The notes below the pieces were generated by a model. It made no database searches, was not told the origin of the DNA, and saw only the letters and a program-made list of their open reading frames with translations. From the NCBI GenBank assembly GCA_964545205.1, contig CAZJFH010000019.1:1-64000 (forward strand): 64,000 bases of DNA, given 5' to 3'. Origin of the DNA: CAZJFH01 sp964545205 (GTDB taxonomy: Bacteria > Pseudomonadota > Alphaproteobacteria > Rhodospirillales > Magnetospirillaceae). Of this stretch, positions 21,112-30,042 are shown piece after piece. Each line of letters begins with the position of its first letter. Position 1 is the stretch's first letter. A program made the position numbers and the translations under genes.

Positions 21112-22089
21112 ATGATCCGGCTTCGCCTCGCCGCGCTCGCTTCCATCGCCGCCATCGCCGCCGCCGCGCCCGCCGCCGCCCAGCCGGCCGAGTTCGGCAG
21201 CTTCGTCCAGGACCTGCGCGCCGAGGCCAAGGCGCAAGGCATCTCCGAGCGGGCGCTGAACGCGGCGCTGACCGGCATCGAGCCGATCCCGCGGGTCATC
21301 GAGCTCGACCGCAAGCAGCCCGAGTTCACGCTGACCTTCCAGCAGTATCTCGACCGCACGGTGACCGCGAATCGCGTCGCCCGCGGCCGCAAGCTGATGA
21401 ACCAGCACGCCGACCTGCTGCGCCGCGTCGAGGCCGAATACGGCGTGCAGCCGCGCTTCATCGTCGCGCTGTGGGGCATGGAGACCGATTTCGGCCGCAT
21501 CACCGGCGGCTTCCCGGTGATCCCGGCGCTGGCGACCCTGGCCTGGGACGGCCGCCGCAGCGCCTTCTTCCGCAAGGAGCTGATGAACGCGCTGAAGATC
21601 ATCGACGGCGGCCACATCGCCGCCGACAAGATGACCGGCTCGTGGGCCGGCGCCATGGGCCAGCCGCAGTTCATGCCGTCGAGCTTCAACAACTTCGCCC
21701 AGGACTTCGACGGCGACGGCCGCCGCGACATCTGGCACACGCTGCCCGACGTCTTCGCCTCGGCCGCCAACTACCTGGCCAAGCACGGCTGGCATGGCGA
21801 CCAGACCTGGGGCCGCCCGGTGACGATTCCGGCCGGGCTCGACGCCGGGCTGATCGGCACCGGCGTCTCCAAGCCCCTGGCCGAATGGAGCCGTCTGGGG
21901 ATTCGGCGCGCCGACGGCGGCCCGATTCCCGTCGTCGCCGGCATGGACGCCTCGCTGGTGCGTCCCGAGGACGGAAAGGGCCCGGCCTTCCTGGTCTACG
22001 ACAACTGGCGCGCAATCATGAAGTGGAACCGCAGCGTCTTCTACGCGACCGCGGTCGGGATTCTTGCCGATCGTCTCGGCAATCTGTAA
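21112..22089 (+). CDS. lytic murein transglycosylase (MltB-like)
   Basis: A 325-residue exported peptidoglycan-cleaving enzyme. The signal peptide ends around AAPAAAQ (residue 24) without a lipobox cysteine, so it is periplasmic rather than a lipoprotein. The catalytic glutamate lies in VALWGMETDFGRITG, and GSWAGAMGQPQFMPSSF is the MltB-type substrate segment. The start is set by GGAGG upstream. It is followed by rlpA, a second peptidoglycan-acting gene. Confidence 0.9.
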   Translation: MIRLRLAALASIAAIAAAAPAAAQPAEFGSFVQDLRAEAKAQGISERALNAALTGIEPIPRVIELDRKQPEFTLTFQQYLDRTVTANRVARGRKLMNQHADLLRRVEAEYGVQPRFIVALWGMETDFGRITGGFPVIPALATLAWDGRRSAFFRKELMNALKIIDGGHIAADKMTGSWAGAMGQPQFMPSSFNNFAQDFDGDGRRDIWHTLPDVFASAANYLAKHGWHGDQTWGRPVTIPAGLDAGLIGTGVSKPLAEWSRLGIRRADGGPIPVVAGMDASLVRPEDGKGPAFLVYDNWRAIMKWNRSVFYATAVGILADRLGNL

Positions 22090-22100
22090 GGTGACCCTCG

Positions 22101-22120
22101 GCTACCCCATACGGGGTAGC
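22101..22120. promoter_or_regulatory. perfect hairpin in the rlpA leader
   Basis: GCTACCCC and GGGGTAGC form an eight-base perfect stem with a four-base loop (ATAC), eleven bases after the upstream stop codon. No T-run follows on the plus strand, so it is not a standard terminator. It stops just before the rlpA ribosome site (AGGAGGG) and may be an RNA-processing or stability element. Confidence 0.4.
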
Positions 22121-22144
22121 GCTTAGGAGGGAGCACCACCAGAT

Positions 22145-23080
22145 ATGCGCGCCAAGGTCGTCCGCACCGCCCTGTTGCTGGCCGTCGGCGCCGCGCTGGG
22201 GGCGTGCTCGGAGACCAATCTGGTCCTGCACGCCGCCAAGACCGCCCAGGAGCAGCCGGAGCGCGGATACTACAAGATCGGCAAGCCCTATCAGATCAAG
22301 GGCGTCTGGTACTACCCGGCCGAGGACTACGACTACGAGGAGACCGGCATCGCCTCGTGGTACGGCAGCGACTTCCACGGCAAGGAGACCGCCAACGGCG
22401 AGATCTTCGACATGAACGCCGTCAGCGCCGCCCACCGCACCCTGCCGATGCCGAGCTTCGCCCGGGTGACCAATCTCGACAACGGCCGCAGCATCATCGT
22501 GCGCGTCAACGACCGCGGGCCCTACGCCCACGGCCGCATCATCGACCTGTCGCGGCGCGCGGCCCAGCTCCTGGGCTTCGAGACCCAGGGCACGACCCGG
22601 GTGCGGGTCAAGATCATGGCCGAGGAAAGCCGCCGGATCGCCGCGCGCATGATGGGCCGCGAGCCCGATCCGTCGCCGGCGCCGGTGGCGGCGCCGCGGG
22701 TGACGGTCGCCGCCGAGATCCTGCCGCCGCCCGGCAGCACCGAGGCGCCGAAGCCGGTCGCCCCGGCGCCGGTGGTCGAGCGCGCCGCCTACCGGCCGGC
22801 GCCCGACCCGTCGAACGCCGAGCAGAAGGTCGATCACGAGGCGGTGCGGCCGACCAGCGTCTATGTCCAGGCCGGCGCCTTCCGCGAATTCGACAACGCC
22901 AACCGGGTCAACGCGCGGCTGTCCGCGATGGGCAGGGCGGCGATCAGCCAGACCGTGGTCGACGGCATGGACCTCTATCGCGTCCGCCTGGGGCCGCTGG
23001 CCACCGTCGACGAAGCGGATAGGATGCTCGACCTGGTGATCGGCGCCGGTTACCCTGACGCCCGGGTAGTAGTCGATTAA
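22145..23080 (+). CDS. rlpA: septal ring lytic transglycosylase RlpA (SPOR protein)
   Basis: A 311-residue outer-membrane lipoprotein. The lipobox LGAC gives an acylated cysteine near residue 20. The double-psi barrel contains ASWYGSDFHGKETANGE and VRVNDRGPYAHGR with the catalytic aspartate. A proline/alanine-rich linker spans about 180-235. The C-terminal SPOR domain (VYVQAGAFREFDNANRV) binds denuded septal glycan. The carboxypeptidase gene follows after 79 bases, a common pairing. Confidence 0.93.
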   Translation: MRAKVVRTALLLAVGAALGACSETNLVLHAAKTAQEQPERGYYKIGKPYQIKGVWYYPAEDYDYEETGIASWYGSDFHGKETANGEIFDMNAVSAAHRTLPMPSFARVTNLDNGRSIIVRVNDRGPYAHGRIIDLSRRAAQLLGFETQGTTRVRVKIMAEESRRIAARMMGREPDPSPAPVAAPRVTVAAEILPPPGSTEAPKPVAPAPVVERAAYRPAPDPSNAEQKVDHEAVRPTSVYVQAGAFREFDNANRVNARLSAMGRAAISQTVVDGMDLYRVRLGPLATVDEADRMLDLVIGAGYPDARVVVD

Positions 23081-23159
23081 CCTCCTTGCGGCAGAATCGG
23101 GGTCCGTCCGGGGCGTCCCGTCCGCGGGAGCCGTAGCCATTCAGCGCAGGGTACATCCG

Positions 23160-24323
23160 ATGTTCGCCAAAGCCTCTCGCCGCCTTCTGCTCGCCGCCGC
23201 CCTGCTCGGGCTGGCCGCGCCGGCGACCGCCGAGCCGATCGAGACCGCCGCCAAGCAGGCGCTGCTCGTTGACTTCCACACCGGCGCCGTGCTGCTGGAG
23301 AAGAACGCCGACGAGCTGATGCCGCCGTCGTCGATGAGCAAGCTGATGACCAGCTACATGGTCTTCGAGGCGATCAAGGACGGCCGCCTGACGCTCGAGG
23401 ACGAGCTGCCGGTCAGCGAGAAGGCCTGGCGCAAGCAGGGCTCGAAGATGTTCGTGATGGTCGGCGACAAGGTCAAGGTCGACGACCTGCTCAAGGGCGT
23501 GATCGTGCAGTCGGGCAACGACGCCTGCATCGTTCTCGCCGAGGGCCTGGCCGGCAGCGAGGAGGCCTTCGCCGACGAGATGACCCGGCGCGCCCGCGAG
23601 ATCGGCCTGGACAGGAGCGTGTTCCGCAACGCCACCGGCTGGCCCGACGAGGGCCACGTGATGACCGCGCGCGACCTCGCCACCCTGGCCAAGCGCCTGA
23701 TCATCGATCATCCGCAGTTCTATCCCTATTACGCGATCACCAGCTTCACCTACAACGACATCACCCAGGGCAACCGCAATCCGCTGCTGTACAAGGACAT
23801 GGGCGCCGACGGCCTGAAGACCGGCCATACCGAGGCCGCCGGCTACGGCCTGACCGCCTCGGCCAAGCGCGGCGAGCGGCGGCTGATCCTGGTCGTCAAC
23901 GGCCTCGAGAGCGTCAAGCAGCGCTCGGAGGAGACCGAGCGGCTGCTGGAATGGGCGTTCCGCGAGTTCGACAACTACGTGCTGTACGACAACGGCCAGA
24001 CGGTGATCGAGGCCGACACCTGGCTCGGCGCCCCCGAGAAGCTGCCGCTGGTCGCCGGCAAGAAGTTCGAGGTCACCCTGCCGCGCGCCGCACGCCGCGA
24101 CATGACCGTCAAGGCGGTGTGGGACGGCCCGATCCCGGCGCCGATCCGCCGCGGCGACCAGGTCGCCAAGCTGATCGTCGAGGTTCCCGGCCAGGCCGCC
24201 CAGGAGCTGCCGCTGCTGGCCGGCGCCGATGTCGAGAAGCTGGGCTTCATCGGCAAGATCGGCGCGGCGGTCAAGTACATCATCTGGGGCGGCGCGGCCG
24301 GAATCGTCGGCGCCGGGAGCTGA
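23160..24323 (+). CDS. dacA: D-alanyl-D-alanine carboxypeptidase (PBP5/DacA type)
   Basis: A 387-residue penicillin-binding protein trimming peptidoglycan pentapeptides. An N-terminal signal peptide ends at about residue 24. The nucleophile motif is SSMSK (SxxK), followed by QSGNDAC (SxN) and GLKTGHTE (KTG). A beta-rich PBP5 C-terminal domain follows from about 280. The end (AAVKYIIWGGAAGIVG) is an amphipathic or hydrophobic helix suited to anchoring at the periplasmic face of the inner membrane. Confidence 0.93.
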   Translation: MFAKASRRLLLAAALLGLAAPATAEPIETAAKQALLVDFHTGAVLLEKNADELMPPSSMSKLMTSYMVFEAIKDGRLTLEDELPVSEKAWRKQGSKMFVMVGDKVKVDDLLKGVIVQSGNDACIVLAEGLAGSEEAFADEMTRRAREIGLDRSVFRNATGWPDEGHVMTARDLATLAKRLIIDHPQFYPYYAITSFTYNDITQGNRNPLLYKDMGADGLKTGHTEAAGYGLTASAKRGERRLILVVNGLESVKQRSEETERLLEWAFREFDNYVLYDNGQTVIEADTWLGAPEKLPLVAGKKFEVTLPRAARRDMTVKAVWDGPIPAPIRRGDQVAKLIVEVPGQAAQELPLLAGADVEKLGFIGKIGAAVKYIIWGGAAGIVGAGS

Positions 24324-24414
24324 TCCCGACGGGCGCGGCGGACGACCGCGCCCGCAACTTTGCAATCGCGCGCGCAGCGGCTAGGATGCCGGCGGACCCA
24401 CGGACGGACGGGGC

Positions 24415-25050
24415 ATGCGCGGACGTTTCATCACCTTCGAAGGCGGCGAGGGCAGCGGCAAGTCGACCCAGCTTCGCCGCCTGGTCGCGGCACTGGCCGC
24501 CGCCGGCCGCGACGTCCTCGCCACGCGCGAGCCGGGCGGCTCGCCGGGCGCCGAGCAGATCCGCGCCTTGCTGGTCGAGGGCGAGCCGGGGCGCTGGGAC
24601 CCGGTGTCCGAGGCGCTGCTGCACACCGCCGCCCGCCGCGACCACCTGCGCGCCACCGTGTGGCCGGCGCTCGAGGCCGGACGCTGGGTGGTCTGCGACC
24701 GTTTCTTCGATTCCTCGGTGGCCTATCAGGGCCACGGCCACGGCCTCGGCGCCGAGCGCATCGAGGCGCTGCAGGCCTGGGCGATCGGCGATTTCGCGCC
24801 CGACCTGACCATCATCCTCGACATCGAGCCACGCCGCGGCCTGCAGCGGGCCGCCGGCCGCGGCGGCGGCGAGGACCGCTACGAGCGCATGGAGCTGGAG
24901 TTCCACGAGCGCCTGCGCCTGGGCTTTCGCGACGTCGCGACCCGCCACGCCGAGCGTTGCGCGGTGGTCGACGCCGACGCCGATCCCGACGCCGTGCACG
25001 CGGCGGTGCTCGACGCGGTGCGCCGGCGGCTGCCCGAGGCCTTCGCGTGA
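24415..25050 (+). CDS. tmk: thymidylate kinase
   Basis: A 211-residue dTMP kinase making dTDP. The P-loop FEGGEGSGKSTQ is at residues 6-17, followed by TREPGGSPGAE and the DRFFDSSVAYQGHG segment. It overlaps holB by GTGA, the usual tmk-holB order for DNA replication genes. Confidence 0.95.
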   Translation: MRGRFITFEGGEGSGKSTQLRRLVAALAAAGRDVLATREPGGSPGAEQIRALLVEGEPGRWDPVSEALLHTAARRDHLRATVWPALEAGRWVVCDRFFDSSVAYQGHGHGLGAERIEALQAWAIGDFAPDLTIILDIEPRRGLQRAAGRGGGEDRYERMELEFHERLRLGFRDVATRHAERCAVVDADADPDAVHAAVLDAVRRRLPEAFA

Positions 25051-26114
25051 CCGCGCCCGACCCCGCCGCCAACCCGCTGCTGGTCGGCCACGCGGCCGCC
25101 GAGCGCGCCTTCCTCGACGCCTGGAACGCCGGCCGGCCGGCCCATGCCTGGCTGCTGTGCGGCCCGCGCGGCATCGGCAAGGCGACGCTGGCCTACCGCA
25201 TCGCGCGGTTCGTGCTGTCGGGGGGCGGCGAGGGCGGCCTGTTCGGGGCGCCGGAGAGCCTGGACGTGCCCGCGGACGGCCCGGTGTTCCGCCGCGTCGC
25301 CGCCGGCGGCCACGCCGACCTCAAGGTGGTCGCGCGCGGCTGGACCGACGACAAGCAGACCAAGCGCCGCGGCGAGATCGTCGTCGACGACGTCCGCGGC
25401 GTCGGCGGCTTCCTGTCGCTGACGCCGGCCGAGGGGGGCTGGCGGGTGGTGCTGATCGACGCCGCCGACGAGATGAACCGCAACGCCGCCAACGCCGTGC
25501 TGAAGGTGCTCGAGGAGCCGCCGCGGCGCGCGCTGCTGCTGCTGCTGGCCCACAGCCCCGGCCGCCTGCTGCCGACGATCCGATCGCGCTGCCGCCGGCT
25601 GTCGATGCAGCCGCTGGCCGAGGCGGAGGTCGAAGGCCTGCTGCGCCGCTACGCCCCCGAACTGCCGGAGCCGGACGCGCTGGCCTTGGCGCGGCTGGCC
25701 GAGGGCAGCGTCGGCCGCGCCCTGGCGCTGGCGGAGCAGGGCGGGCTGACGCTGTATCGCGACATGTTCGCGCTGCTGCAGGGTCTGCCGCGCCTCGACG
25801 TGCCGGCGCTGCACGCCTTCGGCGACCGCGTCGGCCGCGGCGGCGACGGCGAGGCCTTCCGCACCGTCTCGGAACTGCTGGGCTGGTGGCTGGCGCGGCT
25901 GGTGCGCGCCGGCGGCGGCGGCGCGGCGGCCGAGGTGCTGCCCGGCGAGGCCGGGGTGATGGCGCGGCTGCTGCAGGCGGGCAGCCTTGATCAGTGGGTG
26001 GAGGTGTGGGAAAAGATCACCCATCTTTTCGCCCGGGCCGAAGCGGTCAGCCTCGACCGCAAGCAGGCCGTGCTCAACGCCTTCCTGATGGTCGAGCGCC
26101 AGGCGCGGTCTTGA
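25047..26114 (+). CDS. holB: DNA polymerase III delta-prime subunit
   Basis: A 355-residue clamp-loader subunit. The GTG start overlaps the tmk stop, and no better start is in frame. The AAA+ core shows GPRGIGKATLAYRIA near residue 35, VLIDAADEMNRNAANAVLK and the SRC-type motif IRSRCRRLSMQP. The N-terminal PLLVGH segment and C-terminal helical domain match the family. It acts with the gamma/tau and delta subunits to load the sliding clamp. Confidence 0.92.
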   Translation: MTAPDPAANPLLVGHAAAERAFLDAWNAGRPAHAWLLCGPRGIGKATLAYRIARFVLSGGGEGGLFGAPESLDVPADGPVFRRVAAGGHADLKVVARGWTDDKQTKRRGEIVVDDVRGVGGFLSLTPAEGGWRVVLIDAADEMNRNAANAVLKVLEEPPRRALLLLLAHSPGRLLPTIRSRCRRLSMQPLAEAEVEGLLRRYAPELPEPDALALARLAEGSVGRALALAEQGGLTLYRDMFALLQGLPRLDVPALHAFGDRVGRGGDGEAFRTVSELLGWWLARLVRAGGGGAAAEVLPGEAGVMARLLQAGSLDQWVEVWEKITHLFARAEAVSLDRKQAVLNAFLMVERQARS

Positions 26115-26160
26115 TGCCGGTCCGCCGGGCCATACGTTAATGACTCTCCAGGAGGCCGGG

Positions 26161-27714
26161 ATGCCTGCGGCGAAGACCTACTACGTCACGACGCCCATCT
26201 ACTACGTCAACGACAGCCCGCATATCGGCCACGCCTACACGACGCTCGCCTGCGACGTGCTGGCCCGCTTCAAGCGGCTGGACGGCTACGACGTCAAGTT
26301 CCTGACCGGCACCGACGAGCACGGCCAGAAGGTCGAGAAGTCGGCCAAGGTGGCCGGCATCGACCCGCAGACCTTCACCGACCGGGTGTCGCAGAACTTC
26401 CGCGATCTCGCCCGGGTGATGGGCTTTACCAACGACGACTTCATCCGCACCACCGAGGAGCGTCACACCCGGGCCTGCCAGGCGCTGTGGGCCGAACTGG
26501 AAGCGCGGGGCCAGATCTATCTCGGCAAGTACGCCGGCTGGTACTCGGTCCGCGACGAGGCCTTCTACGCCGAGAGCGAGCTGGTCGAGAAGGACGGCGC
26601 CAAGCTGGCGCCGACCGGGGCGCCGGTCGAATGGGTCGAGGAGGAGAGCTACTTCTTCAAGCTGTCGGCCTGGCAGGAGCCGCTGCTGCAGTATTACGAG
26701 CGCAACCCCGATTTCATCGCCCCGGCGTCGCGCCGCAACGAGGTGGTCAGCTTCGTCAAGGGCGGCCTGCAGGACCTGAGCGTCTCGCGCACCACCTTCG
26801 ACTGGGGCGTGCCGGTGCCGGGCAACGAGCGTCACATCATGTACGTCTGGCTCGACGCCCTGACCAACTACATCACCGCCGCAGGCTATCCCGACCAGGG
26901 CGGCGATTACGCCAAGTACTGGCCGGCCGACCTGCACATGGTCGGCAAGGACATCCTGCGCTTCCACGCCGTGTTCTGGCCGGCTTTCCTGATGGCCGCC
27001 GGCCTGGAGCCGCCGCGCCGCGTCTTCGCCCACGGCTGGTGGACCAACGAGGGCCAGAAGATCTCGAAGTCGCTGGGCAACGTCATCGACCCGCTGCAGC
27101 TCGTGCAGCGCTACGGCCTCGACCAGGTGCGCTATTTCCTGCTGCGCGAGGTGCCGTTCGGCAACGACGGCGACTTCTCGCACCGGGCGATGGTCGGGCG
27201 CATGAACAGCGAGCTGGCCAACGACTACGGCAATCTGGCCCAGCGCGTGCTGTCGATGATCGCCAAGAACTGCGACGGCGCGGTGCCGCAGCGCAGCCGC
27301 TTCACCGAGGAGGACCAGGCGCTGCTCGACGCCGCGGCCGGGCTGCTGCCGCAGGTCCGCGACCTGATGGACCGCCAGCAGTTCCACGAGGTGCTCGAGG
27401 CGATCTGGGTGGTCATCCGCGCCGCCAACGGCTACGTCGACCGCCAGGCGCCGTGGGCGCTGCGCAAGACCGACACCGTGCGCATGCACACCGTGCTCTA
27501 CGTGCTGGCCGAGACCGTCCGCCATCTGGCGATCCTGACCCAGCCGGTGATGCCCGACGCGTCCGCGAGGCTGCTCGACCAGCTGGCGGTGCCCGAGGAC
27601 AAGCGCGATCTGTCGATGCTGGTCGCCACCGAGGCGCTGGTGCCGGGCACCAAGCTGCCGAAGCCGCAGGGCGTGTTCCCGCGCTACGTGGAGGAACAGG
27701 AGGCGCAGTCCTGA
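26161..27714 (+). CDS. metG: methionyl-tRNA synthetase
   Basis: A 517-residue class I synthetase. The HIGH motif is in SPHIGHAYTTL and the KMSKS motif is KISKSLGN. No cysteine zinc knuckle is seen in the connective domain, and the C-terminal EMAP-like dimerisation domain is absent, so this is the short form. The ATG at 26161 is chosen over one seven codons upstream because AGGAGG precedes it at a proper distance. The stop overlaps the TatD start (TGATG). Confidence 0.95.
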   Translation: MPAAKTYYVTTPIYYVNDSPHIGHAYTTLACDVLARFKRLDGYDVKFLTGTDEHGQKVEKSAKVAGIDPQTFTDRVSQNFRDLARVMGFTNDDFIRTTEERHTRACQALWAELEARGQIYLGKYAGWYSVRDEAFYAESELVEKDGAKLAPTGAPVEWVEEESYFFKLSAWQEPLLQYYERNPDFIAPASRRNEVVSFVKGGLQDLSVSRTTFDWGVPVPGNERHIMYVWLDALTNYITAAGYPDQGGDYAKYWPADLHMVGKDILRFHAVFWPAFLMAAGLEPPRRVFAHGWWTNEGQKISKSLGNVIDPLQLVQRYGLDQVRYFLLREVPFGNDGDFSHRAMVGRMNSELANDYGNLAQRVLSMIAKNCDGAVPQRSRFTEEDQALLDAAAGLLPQVRDLMDRQQFHEVLEAIWVVIRAANGYVDRQAPWALRKTDTVRMHTVLYVLAETVRHLAILTQPVMPDASARLLDQLAVPEDKRDLSMLVATEALVPGTKLPKPQGVFPRYVEEQEAQS

Positions 27715-28493
27715 TGCTGGTCGACAGCCACTGCCATCTCGACTTCCCCGATTTCGCCGAGGAACTGCCCGACGTCCTGCGCCGCGCCGAGATGGCCGGG
27801 GTCGGCATGATGCTGACCATCTGCACGCATCTGACGCGGTTCGAGCGCGTGCGCGCCCTGGCCGAGGCGCACGACAACGTCTGGTGCACCGTCGGCATCC
27901 ATCCGCACGAGGCCGGCAGCGAACCGGCGGTGGACGCGGCGCGGCTGATCGAGCTCGCCGACCACCCCAAGGTGGTCGGCTTCGGCGAGACCGGGCTCGA
28001 CTTCTTCTACGACCACAGCCCGCGCGACGAGCAGCGGCGCAGCTTCCGCGCCCATGTCGCGGCGGCGCGCGAGACCGGCCTGCCGGTGGTGATCCACACC
28101 CGCGACGCCGAGGCCGACACCGCCGCGATCATCGCCGAGGAAATGGGGAAGGGGGCCTTCCCCGGCCTGATCCACTGCTTCAGCTCTGGCCAGGAACTCG
28201 CTGAGATGGCGGTGGAAAACGGGCTCTACATCTCGTTGTCGGGCATCATCACCTTCAACAAGGCCGAGGCCCTGCGCGCGGTGGTCAAGGCGCTGCCGCT
28301 GGAGCGCATCCTGGTCGAGACCGACGCGCCGTACCTGGCGCCGGTGCCCAAGCGCGGCAAGCGCAACGAGCCGGCCTTCGTCGCCCACACGGCGGCGAAA
28401 GTGGCGGAAATCAAGGGCTTGTCGCGCGACGTTGTGACGGCGCAGACGACCGAGAACTTCCTGCGCCTGTTCGGCAAGGTCAGACGGGCATGA
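27714..28493 (+). CDS. TatD-family metal-dependent deoxyribonuclease
   Basis: A 259-residue amidohydrolase-fold enzyme. All family metal-site motifs are present: DSHCHLD at the start, VGIHPHEA, GETGLDFFYD, VIHTRDA, HCFSSG and VETDAPYLAP. Members show 3'-5' DNase activity and quality-control roles. It overlaps both metG and the MBL gene, consistent with one operon from tmk onward. Confidence 0.93.
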   Translation: MLVDSHCHLDFPDFAEELPDVLRRAEMAGVGMMLTICTHLTRFERVRALAEAHDNVWCTVGIHPHEAGSEPAVDAARLIELADHPKVVGFGETGLDFFYDHSPRDEQRRSFRAHVAAARETGLPVVIHTRDAEADTAAIIAEEMGKGAFPGLIHCFSSGQELAEMAVENGLYISLSGIITFNKAEALRAVVKALPLERILVETDAPYLAPVPKRGKRNEPAFVAHTAAKVAEIKGLSRDVVTAQTTENFLRLFGKVRRA

Positions 28494-29251
28494 AGGTGAC
28501 CATCCTCGGCTGCGGCAGCGCCGGCGGCACGCCGTCGATCGCCGGCGGCTGGGGATTGTGCGACCCCAAGCAGCCGCGCAACCGGCGGCGGCGGCCGTCG
28601 ATCCTGGTCGAGGACGCCGGCACCGCGATCCTGGTCGACACCAGCCCGGATCTGCGCGAACAGCTCATCGACGCCGGGGTGCGGCGGCTGGACGCGGTCC
28701 TGTACACCCATGCCCATGCCGACCACCTGCACGGCATCGACGACCTGCGCGAGATCAACCGCGCCATGCAGGCGCCGCTGGCCTGCCACGCCAGCGCCGA
28801 GGTGCTGGCGACGATCGCCGAGCGCTTCGGCTACGTGTTCGCGCCGCTGCAGGCGAAGTACTACTACAAACCCGTGCTGGAACCGCTTGAAATAACGGGG
28901 CCTTTCCGGGTCGGTTCCATCGAGGTGGAGCCGTTCGAACAGGATCACGGCTTCTGCACCAGCTTGGGATTCCGCTTCGGTCCGGTGGCGTATTCGACCG
29001 ACCTCTACAAGCTCGACGAGGCGGCGTTCGACGTGCTCGCCGGCGTGCGGGTATGGATCGTCGACGCCTTCATCGACCGGCCGCACGAAACCCACGCCAG
29101 CGTCGAGCAGGCGCTGGAATGGATCGCGCGGCTGAAGCCCGAACGCGCCGTCCTGACCCACATGAGCGCCGCCCTGGACTACGACGCGCTCAGGAAGCGC
29201 CTGCCGGCCGGCGTCGAGCCCGGCTACGACGGCATGGTGATCGAGGCCTGA
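28490..29251 (+). CDS. MBL-fold metal-dependent hydrolase (PhnP-like)
   Basis: A 253-residue metallo-beta-lactamase-fold enzyme. The metal-binding motif HAHADHLHGIDDL, a conserved histidine in EQDHGF, YSTDL and the final THMSAALDYD fit the PhnP/cyclic-phosphodiesterase-like group. The substrate is not determined. It overlaps the TatD gene by four bases. It is the last core gene before the island, and its convergent partner across the island is the hemerythrin-like gene. Confidence 0.85.
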   Translation: MKVTILGCGSAGGTPSIAGGWGLCDPKQPRNRRRRPSILVEDAGTAILVDTSPDLREQLIDAGVRRLDAVLYTHAHADHLHGIDDLREINRAMQAPLACHASAEVLATIAERFGYVFAPLQAKYYYKPVLEPLEITGPFRVGSIEVEPFEQDHGFCTSLGFRFGPVAYSTDLYKLDEAAFDVLAGVRVWIVDAFIDRPHETHASVEQALEWIARLKPERAVLTHMSAALDYDALRKRLPAGVEPGYDGMVIEA

Positions 29252-29538
29252 GCCTCGGCCGGCCGGAGCCTGGCGTCCTCGTTCGGTCCTTCTCTGCATT
29301 TATCAGTACCAGAATGGCCGACTGTGTATGTACGCCGCGGCGTTGAGCTGGTTCAGCATGTCCATTTAGAGGAGCTAAGGGGCTCCGCCCCTCGCGCGGT
29401 CAACCCTGCGGCCACCCAGCTTCGGCCAGCAGGCTGGCCTGCCAGCTGGGTCCCTGTGCCTCGGGTTGCCCTTGCTACCCCCGTTCCTCGCCGGAAGGGC
29501 AGGGATGCAGGAGGTTTCCTGCATCCCATCGAAGGAAC
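29252..29538. other. non-coding junction between core genome and island
   Basis: I see no gene here. The first part looks like core sequence; after about 29290 composition becomes less GC-rich. It contains GGGGCTCCGCCCC (about 29377-29389), a nested hairpin 29415-29450 (outer arms CCCAGCT/AGCTGGG, inner arms GGCCAG/CTGGCC) and an 11-base-pair hairpin next to merR. CATGTCCATTTAG at 29357-29369 resembles, in inverted orientation, a motif at the far end of the island (52140-52152), so the left end of the element probably lies in this stretch. Confidence 0.55.
29502..29527. terminator. strong hairpin downstream of merR
   Basis: GGGATGCAGGA and TCCTGCATCCC form an 11-base-pair perfect stem with a four-base loop, 12 bases beyond the merR stop on the minus strand. 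No T-run follows on either strand, so if it ends transcription it is not a canonical intrinsic terminator. It could also be structure at the element end. Confidence 0.45.
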
Positions 29539-29961
29539 TCAGTCAGCGACGAGGTCGTCGATGATCGGGCACCTGGGCACATCATCGCCCTCGCATTGTG
29601 CCGTCAACGCTTCGAGAGACAGGGCCATTTTCTCCAAGTCCTCGATCTTTCTCCTGATGTCGGCCAAATGGGCGTTGGCGGTCTCCAGCACGTTAGCGCA
29701 GGTCATGTTGCCGCCGCCGACCAGTGAGAGCAGACGTCGGATCTCCTCGACGCTGAAGCCTAGTTCTCGGCTGCGCCGGATGAAGCGGAGGCGACGCAGT
29801 TCACCGGGGCCGTATGACCGACGGCCGCTTTCGGTTCGGGTCGGCTGGGGCATCAGCCCGATGCGCTCGTAGTACCTGATCGTCTCAATGTGGCACCCGC
29901 TTTCGCGGGAAAGCGCCCCAATGGCCACCGGATACTTAGCCGAATTCGCGCGATCCACCAT
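29539..29961 (-). CDS. merR: MerR-family regulator, probably mercury-responsive
   Basis: A 140-residue MerR protein. The N-terminal winged helix-turn-helix contains ETIRYYERIGLMPQP and GRRSY. A dimerisation helix follows. Three cysteines, Cys88, Cys123 and Cys131 (MTCAN, AQCEG, PRCPI), are spaced almost as the Hg(II)-binding triad of MerR (35 and 8 residues apart here; 35 and 9 in classical MerR). It is divergent from merT over a short region holding a typical MerR operator. Zinc or cadmium sensing is possible, but the cysteine pattern and merTP context favour mercury. Confidence 0.85.
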   Translation of the reverse strand: MVDRANSAKYPVAIGALSRESGCHIETIRYYERIGLMPQPTRTESGRRSYGPGELRRLRFIRRSRELGFSVEEIRRLLSLVGGGNMTCANVLETANAHLADIRRKIEDLEKMALSLEALTAQCEGDDVPRCPIIDDLVAD

Positions 29962-29972
29962 GCTGAACCATC

Positions 29973-30003
29973 TTGATTCTGTAGTCGCTACAGATTCTAT
30001 CGT
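29973..30003 (+). promoter_or_regulatory. MerR-type promoter/operator of the mer operon
   Basis: TTGATT (29973-29978, -35) and TATCGT (29998-30003, -10) are separated by 19 bases, the over-long spacer characteristic of MerR-regulated promoters. The spacer holds a perfect dyad CTGTAG-TCG-CTACAG (29979-29993). MerR bound to the dyad would under-twist the DNA upon metal binding to activate merT. The opposite strand leads into merR, so autoregulation is likely. Confidence 0.8.
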
Positions 30004-30042
30004 AGCTAATCGCGGCTTTGTAAGCAGGAAAAGGTTGGGGTG

